NCBI GenBank assembly: GCA_963828505.1
Contig: CAWHFM010000007.1
Coordinates: forward strand, 1-64,000
Reading direction: 5' to 3'
Length of the DNA stretch: 64,000 nt
From: Bog-473 sp963828505
Lineage (GTDB): Bacteria > Actinomycetota > Acidimicrobiia > Acidimicrobiales > RAAP-2
This document shows positions 19,846 to 28,739 of the stretch, one piece after another; the stretch's first letter is position 1; every line of letters begins with the position of its first letter. Under the pieces are notes generated by a model. That model did not search any database. It saw only the letters and a list, made by a program, of their open reading frames with translations, and was not told where the DNA came from. Both the position numbers and the translations under genes were made by a program.

Positions 19846-22392
19846 TCAGCGCAGGGTGGCGCTGAACTCCTTCTCCACGGCGTGGATGCAGCGGGCGCGC
19901 ACCTCACCGACCTCCTCGTCGGTCAGCGTGCGCTCCGGCGAGCAGAAGCGAAGCCGGTAGGCGAGCGAACGCGCACCCTCGGCGATCCCGGGGCCGCGAT
20001 AGACGTCGAAGAGGCGAACCGACTCCAGGACGTCGCCGGCCGCCGCACGCAGCGAGTCGGCGACCGCGTCCGCCGGGTACCCGTCGTCGACGACCAGCGC
20101 CAGGTCGACGTCGGACGAGGGAAAGCGGCTGACCGCCCCTCCACCGGCGAGCCGTCGCGGCACCAGCGTGTCGTCGAAGAGCAGCCCGAGGTCGATCTGG
20201 AGCCAGCCCACCCGACGCGCCGACGCCGCGCCGCCCGTCGTACGGGTGACGCCGAAGGTCACGGCGACATCGGGGTCGACCTCACCCACACTGCCGATGG
20301 TCGTGAGCTCCCCGGCCCGACCGCGCGCGACCAGGCGGGCGGAGCGGCTGGGATGCAGTCCCGGGAGCGTGGACTCGTGATCCGGCGACGCCAGGCGGAC
20401 CCCGGCCAGACGGAGGGTGTCGGCCAGAACGTCCCACGCCGCCACCGCGGCGCGGGCGTCGTCGCCCTCACGGGCGAAGACGGCGGCGACCATCTCGCGC
20501 TCTCCCGGGAGCAGGGCGGTCGAGTTTCCCCCTGCTCCGGCGCGCTCGAACACCCGCTGCGATCCCTCCTCGGGGTGGGAGAACACGACCCCGACCTCGA
20601 ACAGCCTGACGTCGGGCTGACGCCGTCCGGCGTTGTAGGCCAAGGCGCGCAGCAGCCCCGGCAGGAGCGTGCGGCGCAGGAACGGCTTCTCCCCGTCGAG
20701 CGGGTTGGACACCCGCACGGCTGGGCCCGAGAGACCGACGCCCTCGTGATCCGCCGCCGAGACGAACGTGTCGGTCCATCCCTCGGAGGCGCCGAGCCCG
20801 CACAGGACGTCCTTGACCAGCCGGCGCGATCGCTGGAGCGAGGTCAGAGCACCGGGCTGGGGCCAGGTCGGCATGTGACGCGGCACGTTGGAGTAGCCGA
20901 ACGTACGGGCAACCTCCTCGATGACATCGTCGACGCCGTAGGGCTCGGGACGGACGTCCGGGCGGTTCGTGGGCACGGACAGGGTGATCCGTTCCCCCTC
21001 GAGGTCGCCCGGCTCTCCCTGACCACGATCGAGGACGGAGAAGCCGATGGGCTCGATCAGATCCGCTATCTCGTCGGGTCCGAGCGGCACTCCGATCTGA
21101 CGCTGCACTCGGGCGACCGGCAGGCTCACCGTGAACGGCATCGGGACGTCGCCGCGTATGTCGATCATGCCGTCGGCCACCCGAAGCCCGGGCACGCTCT
21201 GGCGCAGCACCTGGCAGAAGCGGGCCACCGACGGCTCGATGCCCCAAGGATCACACCCCCGCTCGAACCGGGCCGACGCCTCGGTACGCAGACCCAGTCG
21301 CTTGGACGTGCGGGCGATCGCCATGGGGGCGAAATAGGCCGCCTCGAGCAGCACCTCGGTCGTCGAGTCCGCGATCTCCGAGGAGGCACCGCCCATGACC
21401 CCGGCGATGCCGACCGGCGTGTCCTCCCCATCGCAGATGAGGCAGTCGTCGCCGGTATCGCCGAGGCCCCGGCCGCGCACGCCGACGGTCCGCGGCACGC
21501 CGTCGAGGGTCTCGATCACTTCGCCGGTGCGCGCCCGACGCACCCGAAGGCCTCGGCCGGGCAGGAGCGAGAGGTCGTAGGGGTGCGTGGGCTGGCCCAA
21601 CTCGAGCATGACGTAGTTCGACGCGTCGACCACGTTGTTGATCGGTCGCATGCCGGCCAGGAGCAGCCTTCGAGCCACCTGGCGTGGCGAAGGGCCAACC
21701 GTGACGCCCTGGAGGACGGTCACGGTCAGGCGCGGGCACAGGTCGGTCGACTCGACCGCCGCCGTCGCCGCCCGCTCCACGGGGAGGCCACTCGGCTCGG
21801 GATCAGGCGGCTCGGGCACCTCGAAGGGAAGGTGCAACCGGTTGGCGAGGTCGCGCGCGATGCCGGCGATGCTCCAGGCGTCGGGGCGGTTGCCCTCGAC
21901 GGTGATGTCGAACACGACGTCGCGCTCGAGGCCGAGCGCCTGAAGCAACGGGGTCCCCGGCTCGCCCGGCATCTCCGCGTCCAGGATCAGCAGCCCGTCG
22001 GCGTCGTCACTGAGGCCGAGCTCCGTCCCCGAGCAGAGCATGCCGTTGGAGGTGACCCCGCGCATCTTGACTCGGGTGATCGGCTCCTCGGCATTCGGGA
22101 GGAGCGTGCCGACCGGCGCCAGCGGCACGCGGTCGCCGACGGCGAAGTTCCGGGCGCCGCACACGATCTCGAGTGGCTCCGCGCCCGCATCGGCGACGAC
22201 CAGGCGGATCCGGTCGGCGCCCTCGATGGGCCGGATCTCGAGCACTCGGCTCACCACCACCTCGCCCAGGCCCTCGCCGACGTGCTCGATGCCCTCCACC
22301 ACCAACCCCAGGTCGTCGAGCGCGGCCCGCAACACCCCGACATCATCGGGGAACGGGGCGAAGTCACGGAGCCAGCTGAGCGGTGCGCGCAC
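19846..22392 (-). CDS. pheT: Phenylalanyl-tRNA synthetase beta subunit
   Basis: This is the large subunit of the heterotetrameric PheRS. The N-terminal tRNA-binding OB domain (EIRPIEGADRIRLVVAD), B3/B4 editing domain, B5 domain and C-terminal anticodon-binding ferredoxin-like domain (WLQIDLGLLFDD to YRLRFCSPERTLTDEEV) follow in order. At 848 aa it has family length. The GTG start gives MRAPLSWLRDF, matching relatives. The pheS stop lies 51 nt upstream. Confidence 0.96.
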   Translation of the reverse strand: MRAPLSWLRDFAPFPDDVGVLRAALDDLGLVVEGIEHVGEGLGEVVVSRVLEIRPIEGADRIRLVVADAGAEPLEIVCGARNFAVGDRVPLAPVGTLLPNAEEPITRVKMRGVTSNGMLCSGTELGLSDDADGLLILDAEMPGEPGTPLLQALGLERDVVFDITVEGNRPDAWSIAGIARDLANRLHLPFEVPEPPDPEPSGLPVERAATAAVESTDLCPRLTVTVLQGVTVGPSPRQVARRLLLAGMRPINNVVDASNYVMLELGQPTHPYDLSLLPGRGLRVRRARTGEVIETLDGVPRTVGVRGRGLGDTGDDCLICDGEDTPVGIAGVMGGASSEIADSTTEVLLEAAYFAPMAIARTSKRLGLRTEASARFERGCDPWGIEPSVARFCQVLRQSVPGLRVADGMIDIRGDVPMPFTVSLPVARVQRQIGVPLGPDEIADLIEPIGFSVLDRGQGEPGDLEGERITLSVPTNRPDVRPEPYGVDDVIEEVARTFGYSNVPRHMPTWPQPGALTSLQRSRRLVKDVLCGLGASEGWTDTFVSAADHEGVGLSGPAVRVSNPLDGEKPFLRRTLLPGLLRALAYNAGRRQPDVRLFEVGVVFSHPEEGSQRVFERAGAGGNSTALLPGEREMVAAVFAREGDDARAAVAAWDVLADTLRLAGVRLASPDHESTLPGLHPSRSARLVARGRAGELTTIGSVGEVDPDVAVTFGVTRTTGGAASARRVGWLQIDLGLLFDDTLVPRRLAGGGAVSRFPSSDVDLALVVDDGYPADAVADSLRAAAGDVLESVRLFDVYRGPGIAEGARSLAYRLRFCSPERTLTDEEVGEVRARCIHAVEKEFSATLR

Positions 22393-22443
22393 GATCGTTT
22401 CTCGGGTCTCGGGGCTTGGTCGATTCGGGGTCGGTAGCGGAGG

Positions 22444-23517
22444 TCAGAACTGCGAGAGGAACCGAATGTCGTTCTCGAGGAACGAGCGCATGTCGGGGAT
22501 GGCGTGACGCATCTGCGCCAAGCGGTCGATGCCGAATCCGAAGGCGAAGCCGGACCACTCCGAGGCGTCGATGCCAACGGCGGCGAACACGGCGGGGTCG
22601 ACCATGCCGCAGCCCCCGAGCTCTATCCAGCCGGTGTGCGAGCAGGTGCGGCAGCCTTCCCCCAGGCACAGGGTGCACGTGATCTCGAGCTCGGCCGAGG
22701 GCTCGGTGAAGGGGAAGTACGCCGGTCGGAGACGGGACTGCATGCCCGCGCCGAAGTAGGCCTCCGTGAAGACCTGAATGGTGCCGGCGAGGTCGCCGAA
22801 GGTGATGCCACGGTCGACGACCAGGCCCTCGATCTGGTTGAACACGGCGAGGTGCCGGGCGTCGGGGGTATCGAGCCGGAAGCACTTGCCCGGCATGACG
22901 GCGTGTATCGGCAACGACCCCTCGGCCACAGCCTGCTCCATCAGATGGATCTGCACCGGGGACGTGTGCGTGCGCAGGAGCACCGTCTCGGGCTCGCCCA
23001 AATCGAGGTACATGGTGTCGTACATGCCGCGGGAGGGATGCGCGGGAGGGATGTTGAGAGCCTCGAAGTTGTACCAGTCCGATTCGGCCTCCCGTCCCTC
23101 GGCCACGGTGAAGCCCATGCCGACGAAGACGTCCTCGAGCTCGGCCCGGGCCTGCGTCACCAGATGAAGGTGCCCGCGCGCCGGGGCGGAGAGGACCTGA
23201 TCCGAGATGACCTCGGTGAGGTCGAGGCGGTCGGCGGCGAGGGCCGCCTCCCGTTCCGTCCGGGCCAGTTCCCCCCGGCGGAAATCGATCTCCGCCTGAA
23301 GACGGGTCCGGGCCTCGTTGAGACGGCGGCCGGCCTCCTTGCGCTCCTCGGGGCCGAGGCCGCCCAGGCGCCGGTTCGCCCGGGTGAGCGCGGAGCGCTT
23401 GCCCAGGAGTTCCGACTCGACCTGTGCCAGCTCCGTCGTGGACGATGCGGCCGCGACCGCTCGGCCGCCCTCGGCGGCCAGGATCTCGACGTCGGCGTCC
23501 ACGTTCTCAGTCACCAT
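22444..23517 (-). CDS. pheS: Phenylalanyl-tRNA synthetase alpha subunit
   Basis: This is the catalytic subunit of PheRS. An N-terminal coiled coil (residues about 30-85) is followed by the class II core with motif 2 (GKCFRLDTPDARH) and motif 3 (GFGIDRLAQMRH). The segment CTLCLGEGCRTCSHTGWIE contains four cysteines that could bind a metal, a pattern seen in some PheS groups. ATG at 23517. It precedes pheT, as in nearly all bacteria. Confidence 0.96.
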   Translation of the reverse strand: MVTENVDADVEILAAEGGRAVAAASSTTELAQVESELLGKRSALTRANRRLGGLGPEERKEAGRRLNEARTRLQAEIDFRRGELARTEREAALAADRLDLTEVISDQVLSAPARGHLHLVTQARAELEDVFVGMGFTVAEGREAESDWYNFEALNIPPAHPSRGMYDTMYLDLGEPETVLLRTHTSPVQIHLMEQAVAEGSLPIHAVMPGKCFRLDTPDARHLAVFNQIEGLVVDRGITFGDLAGTIQVFTEAYFGAGMQSRLRPAYFPFTEPSAELEITCTLCLGEGCRTCSHTGWIELGGCGMVDPAVFAAVGIDASEWSGFAFGFGIDRLAQMRHAIPDMRSFLENDIRFLSQF

Positions 23518-23531
23518 GGCTGGCCGAAATG

Positions 23532-24395
23532 CTAGATGCCGTCACGGACCGTCCCGCCTCCGCCGCCGGGCGAGGTCGCAGCGTCCACCGCCCGGCGCTG
23601 CCGCAGTGCCTCGAAGCACATCACCGCGGCAGCCACGCCGACGTTGAGGGACTCGGCCCTGCCCGCCATGGGGATGGCCACCGTCCCCGAGAGCGACCCG
23701 GACACCGCGGGGTCGAGACCCGCTGACTCGTTGCCCAAGAAGAGCGCCGTCGGCCGCGACCAGTCGACGGCGTCATAGTCGTCGCCGCCTCCGACGACGG
23801 TGCCCAGGGTGCGGTAGCCCACGCCGGCCAGCCGCTCGGCGGCGGCCGCCGCCGGAGCGTCCCACACGGCGAAGGGGACGTGGAAGAGCGAGCCGGCCGA
23901 GGACCGGACCGTCTTGGGGTTGTAGGGGTCGACCGAGTCCGCCGCGAAGACGACTCCGTCCGCACCAGAGGCATCGGCCCCGCGCAGGACGGTCCCGGCG
24001 TTGCCCGGGTCGCGCACGTCGACCAGGACGACGACGAGCGACCACGCTGTAGCCGACCAGCGGTCCGGGGCCGGGTCACTGAGCATGGGCACCACGGCCA
24101 TGACCGGCTGTGGAGAGACGGTGTCGGCCACGCGTTCGAGGACACCGGAGCCAAGCGGGAAGACCCGCACCCCAGCGGCCACGGCCCGGTCACAGACCCG
24201 GCGTGTCGCCTGATCGTCGGCTCCTTCCGGCGACACGTAGACGGACTCGACCGCGTGGCCCGCCTCGAGCGCGCAGCGGATGAGCTCGGCGCCCTCGGCC
24301 ACGAAGGCACGCTCGCTCCAGCGCGTCGAGCGCTTCTGCAGGAGCCCGCGCAGCCGGCGGACCCGCCGGTGCGTGAACGCCAGCCGCTGGCTCAG
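23532..24395 (-). CDS. SpoU/TrmH-family RNA 2'-O-methyltransferase
   Basis: The N-terminal substrate-binding domain starts around RRVRRLRGLLQKRSTRWSE and FVAEGAELIR. The C-terminal SPOUT knot domain has LVDVRDPGNAGTVLR, TALFLGNESAGL and IPMAGRAESLNVGVAAAVM, the three SpoU motifs that bind AdoMet in the knot. It probably methylates rRNA or tRNA ribose; position between rplT and pheS is the conserved place for the TsnR-like gene of actinobacteria. No ATG, GTG or TTG lies where the conserved N terminus begins. CTG at 24395 overlaps the rplT stop as CTGA and is my tentative start; the next GTG would cut off the conserved N-terminal block. Confidence 0.85.
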   Translation of the reverse strand: MSQRLAFTHRRVRRLRGLLQKRSTRWSERAFVAEGAELIRCALEAGHAVESVYVSPEGADDQATRRVCDRAVAAGVRVFPLGSGVLERVADTVSPQPVMAVVPMLSDPAPDRWSATAWSLVVVLVDVRDPGNAGTVLRGADASGADGVVFAADSVDPYNPKTVRSSAGSLFHVPFAVWDAPAAAAAERLAGVGYRTLGTVVGGGDDYDAVDWSRPTALFLGNESAGLDPAVSGSLSGTVAIPMAGRAESLNVGVAAAVMCFEALRQRRAVDAATSPGGGGGTVRDGI

Positions 24396-24775
24396 GAAGC
24401 GACCTCGGCAACCGTCGCGGCCCCCAGCGCGTCCTGCGAGGTCCGCACGAGCGCGGTGAACGCGGCCGGATCGGTCACCGCCAGGTCGGCGAGCACCTTG
24501 CGGTCGACCTGGACTCCCGCCTGGTGCAGACCGTTGATGAGCCGGCTGTAGCTGATGCCGTTGGCCCGGGCACCGGCGTTGATGCGCTGGATCCAAAGCT
24601 TTCGGAAGTCGCCCTTGCGGGCCCGGCGATCGCGGTAGGCGTACTGCATGGAGTGCATGAGCTGCTCGTTGGCAGAGCGGTAGGAACGGCTCTTGTTGCC
24701 GTAATACCCCTGGGCCTGCTCCAGGATGGCGCGGTGGTGCTTGCGAGCGTGGACGGCGCGCTTCACTCTGGCCAT
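24392..24775 (-). CDS. rplT: Ribosomal protein L20
   Basis: MARVKRAVHARKHHRAILE and GYYGNKSRSYRSANEQ are the standard L20 N terminus, which binds 23S rRNA early in large-subunit assembly. FRKLWIQRINAGARANGISYS is the globular-domain signature. At 127 aa it is normal. It follows rpmI by 72 nt in the infC-rpmI-rplT operon. Confidence 0.98.
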   Translation of the reverse strand: MARVKRAVHARKHHRAILEQAQGYYGNKSRSYRSANEQLMHSMQYAYRDRRARKGDFRKLWIQRINAGARANGISYSRLINGLHQAGVQVDRKVLADLAVTDPAAFTALVRTSQDALGAATVAEVAS

Positions 24776-24847
24776 AGCGGTCTCCTCTCTCGGGTGATTC
24801 GGGGGTGGGGTGGGAAGGCGGGAAGTGGACTGCGGGCGCGAACGCGC

Positions 24848-25042
24848 TCAGAGGCCGAGCATCCGGCGCGTGGCGCGCTCGTCCGCTTTGGCGATATCGC
24901 TCTCACGGGCGAGCCGGCGCGTGCGCACGCTCGACTTGTGCTCGAGCATGTGCCCTCGGAAGGCCTGGCGTCGGCGCAGGCGGCCGCTGCCGGTCACCTT
25001 GATGCGCTTGGCGGCGCCCCGGTCCGTCTTCATCTTCGGCAT
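24848..25042 (-). CDS. rpmI: Ribosomal protein L35
   Basis: MPKMKTDRGAAKRIKVTGSG and RRRQAFRGHMLEHKS are characteristic of L35; 64 aa is the expected size. It begins 4 nt after infC ends, so it is translated from the same mRNA. Confidence 0.98.
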   Translation of the reverse strand: MPKMKTDRGAAKRIKVTGSGRLRRRQAFRGHMLEHKSSVRTRRLARESDIAKADERATRRMLGL

Positions 25043-25046
25043 TGCG

Positions 25047-25763
25047 TCATCCCTCTTCGGCCGACGCCGCGACCTCACTGACCCCTTCGACCACCGGTGC
25101 GCTCCCGTTGCCTCCGGCCTGGCTCGCCGACGGGGGTGCTGCAGGATCCGTTCCCGCGCCCTCTCCGGCGTCGTCCTGGCGCCCGGAGCCACGCTCGGTG
25201 CGCTGCTGGTTCGACGCCCTCGACTGCGCAGCCTGGCGGGCCCGCTTGTCGGGGGCGAGCACCATGATCATATTGCGATTGTCGAGCTTGGGCTCGGCCT
25301 CGATCTTGGCCACGCCCTCCATCTGCTCGGCGATCCGATCGAGGATCCGCTTGCCGTGCTCGGGGTGGTAGACCTCGCGACCTCGGAACATGATCGTGAT
25401 CTTGACCTTGTGCCCCTCGGCCAGGAACTTGGCCACCTGCCGGGTCTTGGTGTCGAAGTCTCCCGGACCGATCTTGGGCCGGTACTTCATCTCCTTGATC
25501 CCGACGTGAACGGTCTTGCGGCGGCTCTCCTTGGCCCGCTGCGCCTCGTCGAACTTGAACTTGCCGAAGTCCATGATCCGGCAGACCGGTGGGTTGGCGT
25601 TGGGGGCCACTTCGACGAGATCGAGCTCGAGCTCCTTGGCAATGGCGAGCGCCTCGGGCAACGGCTTGATGCCCAGCTGGGCACCGTCGGGGTCCACGAG
25701 TCGGACTTCACGGGCGCGGATGCGGTCATTGATCCGGTGCTCTGTTGTGGTGTCAGCGACGAT
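25047..25763 (-). CDS. infC: Translation initiation factor IF-3, ATC start
   Basis: IF-3 keeps ribosomal subunits apart and checks the start codon. The N domain (INDRIRAREVRLVDPDG), linker and C domain (KVKITIMFRGRE) are present, and a low-complexity Ala/Gly/Ser tail of about 50 residues follows the core. The conserved N terminus begins before any ATG, GTG or TTG; the frame is closed by TGA just upstream, leaving ATC at 25763 as the start, with AGAGGTG 9 nt before it. Rare start codons in infC are widespread because IF-3 discriminates against them, giving autoregulation. ATG-type starts further in would remove conserved residues. Confidence 0.93.
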   Translation of the reverse strand: MVADTTTEHRINDRIRAREVRLVDPDGAQLGIKPLPEALAIAKELELDLVEVAPNANPPVCRIMDFGKFKFDEAQRAKESRRKTVHVGIKEMKYRPKIGPGDFDTKTRQVAKFLAEGHKVKITIMFRGREVYHPEHGKRILDRIAEQMEGVAKIEAEPKLDNRNMIMVLAPDKRARQAAQSRASNQQRTERGSGRQDDAGEGAGTDPAAPPSASQAGGNGSAPVVEGVSEVAASAEEG

Positions 25764-25965
25764 GCGTCATCACACCTCTCACTCGGGCCCGCGGTCCTTC
25801 CGCAAGCCAATCGGTGGAGCGAGGCCGGCCCGCGGAGGACATCCGCGGCCGAGAACAATCGACCTGGCGCACGCGCTCACCAGGAGGGCGAGGACACGGT
25901 GGCCAGGTGGAGACCCCTCAGTGGAGGCCCCGCTTCCATGTAGTCAAGGTGCCTACAGTACCAGC
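25764..25965. promoter_or_regulatory. Divergent control region between infC and the DUF1844 gene
   Basis: For the plus-strand gene, TACAGT (25954-25959) ends 7 nt before the ATG, which fits a leaderless mRNA. On the minus strand TTGACT at 25944-25939 could be a -35 for infC, but I found no good -10. The infC leader holds a hairpin at 25827-25850 (CGCGGA with TCCGCG plus a bulged extension). A leader of this kind could mediate L20 or IF-3 autocontrol; this is inference. Confidence 0.4.
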
Positions 25966-26409
25966 ATGAGCAGTCTTTGGACACCGTCGGGCGAGCATTT
26001 CCCGAAGAATGAGAGCACGGAGACGCCGGCTGGCGCCGCCGATACCGGCGGCGGCGGTCCCGGAGGGCCTGGCCCGGTGACCCAGGAGGAGGCAGCCGAG
26101 ACACAGGCTGCGGTCGACGCCATGCGAGAGCAGCTGGCCCACACGCCGGCCGAGGTCGTGGTGGCCAACCACTGCTACGGGCTGTTCGAACTCGCCGCCA
26201 TCTATCTGTCCCAGAGTCCGCCGATGCTGTTCCAGGCCCGCCTCGCCATCGACGGGCTGGGCGCCCTGCTCGACGGGCTCCGGGGCCGCCTCGGAGAGGC
26301 CGAGCCCTCGTTGCTCGAGTCCCTCTCGCAGCTACGCCTGGCCTATGTCCAGCTGGAGGGGGCCGAGCACTCGGCGGCCGAGGCCTCGAACGACGGCGGA
26401 TCCGACTGA
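25966..26409 (+). CDS. DUF1844 domain protein
   Basis: After a Gly/Pro-rich N-terminal stretch (about residues 1-45) the conserved domain contains VVANHCYGLFELAAIYLSQS and ARLAIDGLGALLDGLRGRLG, the usual DUF1844 helices; a C-terminal helix ends in an acidic tail. The family is small, cytosolic and uncharacterized. It often sits next to infC in actinobacteria. ATG at 25966 was chosen because the -10-like element fits leaderless expression. 147 aa. Confidence 0.8.
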   Translation: MSSLWTPSGEHFPKNESTETPAGAADTGGGGPGGPGPVTQEEAAETQAAVDAMREQLAHTPAEVVVANHCYGLFELAAIYLSQSPPMLFQARLAIDGLGALLDGLRGRLGEAEPSLLESLSQLRLAYVQLEGAEHSAAEASNDGGSD

Positions 26410-26582
26410 GCGAGGTCGAGCGGTCACACCGAGGCGGGCCGAAGCGCGGGCCGAGCCGCAAGGGTCGGGTCGAGGGTCGGCTTGGCGGTCGGTGACGGGA
26501 GCGCGAACGCCCCCCTCCGTCGACGGCCACCCGGCTAACGTCCGCACCCAGGGGGCTGGGCGGAGTCAGGGGGGATGAAACC

Positions 26583-28601
26583 ATGCGGATCCGGATGGTC
26601 GCTCTGAGGTGCCTCGGGTCATGCATGCTGGCCACTCTGGCTCTGGCCCTGGCCTGCCCCATGTGCGGCCCGGGGTCGGTCACAGCAGCAGGGGCAGCAG
26701 CCCCGGCCAAGGGTGCCGGCCCGGTCACCACTTCGTTTCCCGGGATCGCCCTGCCGCGGGCCATCACGACAGGCCCCGACGGGGCGCTCTGGTTCGCCGA
26801 CTACGGGAACAACACCATCGGCCGGATCACGACGAGCGGAGCGGTCTCGGAGTTCTCCAGCCCGGACATCGACGGGCCGAACGGCATCACGTCCGGCCCT
26901 GACGGGGCGCTGTGGTTCACCGATACCGGGGACGACACGATCGGCCGCATCACGACGAGCGGCGCGGTGACCGCCTATTCGAGCCCCCAGATTCAGGACC
27001 CGGTCGACATCACTACTGGCCCAGACGGGGCGCTGTGGTTCACCAATCAGACCAGCAACAAGATCGGCCGCATCACGACCAGCGGATCCGTCACGACTTT
27101 CTACGTAGGTGCGGGCAACGCGGAGCCCCATCGCATCACGGCCGGCCCAGACGGGGCGCTGTGGTTCACCGATACCGGGGACGACACGATCGGCCGGATC
27201 ACGACGACCGGCCACGTGTCGCTCTACCACGGCACCGGCATCGATCGCCCGTCCGGCATCACCACGGGTCCCGACGGAGCCCTCTGGTTCACCAACGACC
27301 CGGGAAACGGCACGGGAAACGGGAGCGGATCCATCGGCCGCATCACGACCAGCGGCGTCGTCACCGACTTCACGAACGCCGGCCTCTACGACCCCCACGA
27401 CATCGTGACCGGTCCTGACGGCGCGCTCTGGTTCACGGACAACGGCGCCCCCGGTGGGTACTTCACCGTCGGACGCATCACCACGTCAGGCGTCATAAGC
27501 GGCTACAGCTACACGCCGCCGAACCCCGGCGCCTTCACGTTGACCTCGCTCGACATCGCATCAGGCCCCGACGGGAGGCTCTGGTTCACATCGAGCGACA
27601 GAGGGAGCAACGTCATCGGACGCGTCACCACCACGGGGACCTTCCGCATGTTCCCCGGTGACATCAACAATCCAGAGGACATCGCGGCGGGTCCCGACGG
27701 GGCGTTGTGGTTCACCAACTACGACTATCCCACCGGAGGGAACTCCATCGGCCGCATCACCACGAGCGGTTCGCTCACCACCTACACCGGGAGCGGCATC
27801 GACGACGCGCTCTCCATCGCGGCCGGCCCCGACGGGGCGATGTGGTTCTCGGACGACCACAGGATCGACCACAAGGGCTACGCCATCGGCCGCATCACCA
27901 CGGACGGGCGAGTCACGACCTACACCGGAGACGGGATCGGCGAGCCGTTCGACATCACGGCCGGACCCGACGGCGCCATGTGGTTCAACAACTTCGTGAG
28001 CATCGAAGGTCCGGCGAACATCGGGCGCATCGCGACCGACGGACAGGTCACGACCTATCCGATCGACGGAGTGACCTACGTGTACTCCATCACGTCGGGT
28101 CCCGACGGCGCGCTCTGGTTCACCGGGTACGTCGTGACCGGTCCCGGATTGATCGGCTACGGCGTGGTCGGCCGGATCACGACCAGCGGAAACGTGACGA
28201 TCTATGACGGCGGCGCTGACGAAATCCCCGGCGCCATCACGACGGGGTCCGACGGGGCGCTGTGGTTCGTCGAAGGAGTCGACACGATCGGCCGTATCAC
28301 GACGAGCGGATCCATCACCGACTACCCCATTCCACCGCGTAAGTTCTTCGAGCTGGACGACATCACAACCGGCCCCGACGGCGCATTGTGGTTCACGGGC
28401 AGTAAGGATTACATCGGGAGGATCACCACGGCGGGCGTCGTGTCGATCTACCCGGGAGTGCCTGAGCCCTCGCCCGGCGAGCTCAAGGGCACCTTCGACG
28501 AGCCGGTGATCACGGCCGGTCCCGACGGGGCGCTGTGGTTCACCAGCGCACCCGGCGCGAATTCCATCGGGCGGATCAGCGCCACCTCGACGTCGGGGTG
28601 A
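26583..28601 (+). CDS. Secreted Vgb-like beta-propeller protein with 14 repeats (copy 1)
   Basis: A signal peptide (MRIRMVALRCLGSCMLATL, ending around VTAAG) precedes 14 tandem repeats of about 40-50 residues built on GPDGALWFT and IGRITTSG, as in virginiamycin B lyase (Vgb) and related propellers. Vgb folds with seven blades, so 14 repeats suggest two propellers in series. I see no evidence for the lyase active site and do not propose that reaction; extracellular binding or carbohydrate/peptide interaction is possible. 672 aa; ATG follows GGGGGG. The next gene is a close paralogue with a similar upstream region, so this is a tandem duplication. Confidence 0.82.
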   Translation: MRIRMVALRCLGSCMLATLALALACPMCGPGSVTAAGAAAPAKGAGPVTTSFPGIALPRAITTGPDGALWFADYGNNTIGRITTSGAVSEFSSPDIDGPNGITSGPDGALWFTDTGDDTIGRITTSGAVTAYSSPQIQDPVDITTGPDGALWFTNQTSNKIGRITTSGSVTTFYVGAGNAEPHRITAGPDGALWFTDTGDDTIGRITTTGHVSLYHGTGIDRPSGITTGPDGALWFTNDPGNGTGNGSGSIGRITTSGVVTDFTNAGLYDPHDIVTGPDGALWFTDNGAPGGYFTVGRITTSGVISGYSYTPPNPGAFTLTSLDIASGPDGRLWFTSSDRGSNVIGRVTTTGTFRMFPGDINNPEDIAAGPDGALWFTNYDYPTGGNSIGRITTSGSLTTYTGSGIDDALSIAAGPDGAMWFSDDHRIDHKGYAIGRITTDGRVTTYTGDGIGEPFDITAGPDGAMWFNNFVSIEGPANIGRIATDGQVTTYPIDGVTYVYSITSGPDGALWFTGYVVTGPGLIGYGVVGRITTSGNVTIYDGGADEIPGAITTGSDGALWFVEGVDTIGRITTSGSITDYPIPPRKFFELDDITTGPDGALWFTGSKDYIGRITTAGVVSIYPGVPEPSPGELKGTFDEPVITAGPDGALWFTSAPGANSIGRISATSTSG

Positions 28602-28739
28602 CCGCGACGATGATCTATCCCGGAAAGGCGGGGGCGAGGCGCGGTCGGTGACGGGAGCGTGAACACCTCCCTCCGTCGAGGGCGCTCCGATATCGTCGGT
28701 CCGCGACGGGGCTCGGCGGAGCCCGGGGGGGAGGACACC

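Noticed and set aside
18751..22437. A plus-strand open frame of 1228 codons
   Set aside because: It is antisense to pheT and the GNAT gene, whose conserved motifs are unmistakable; high GC keeps the opposite strand open.
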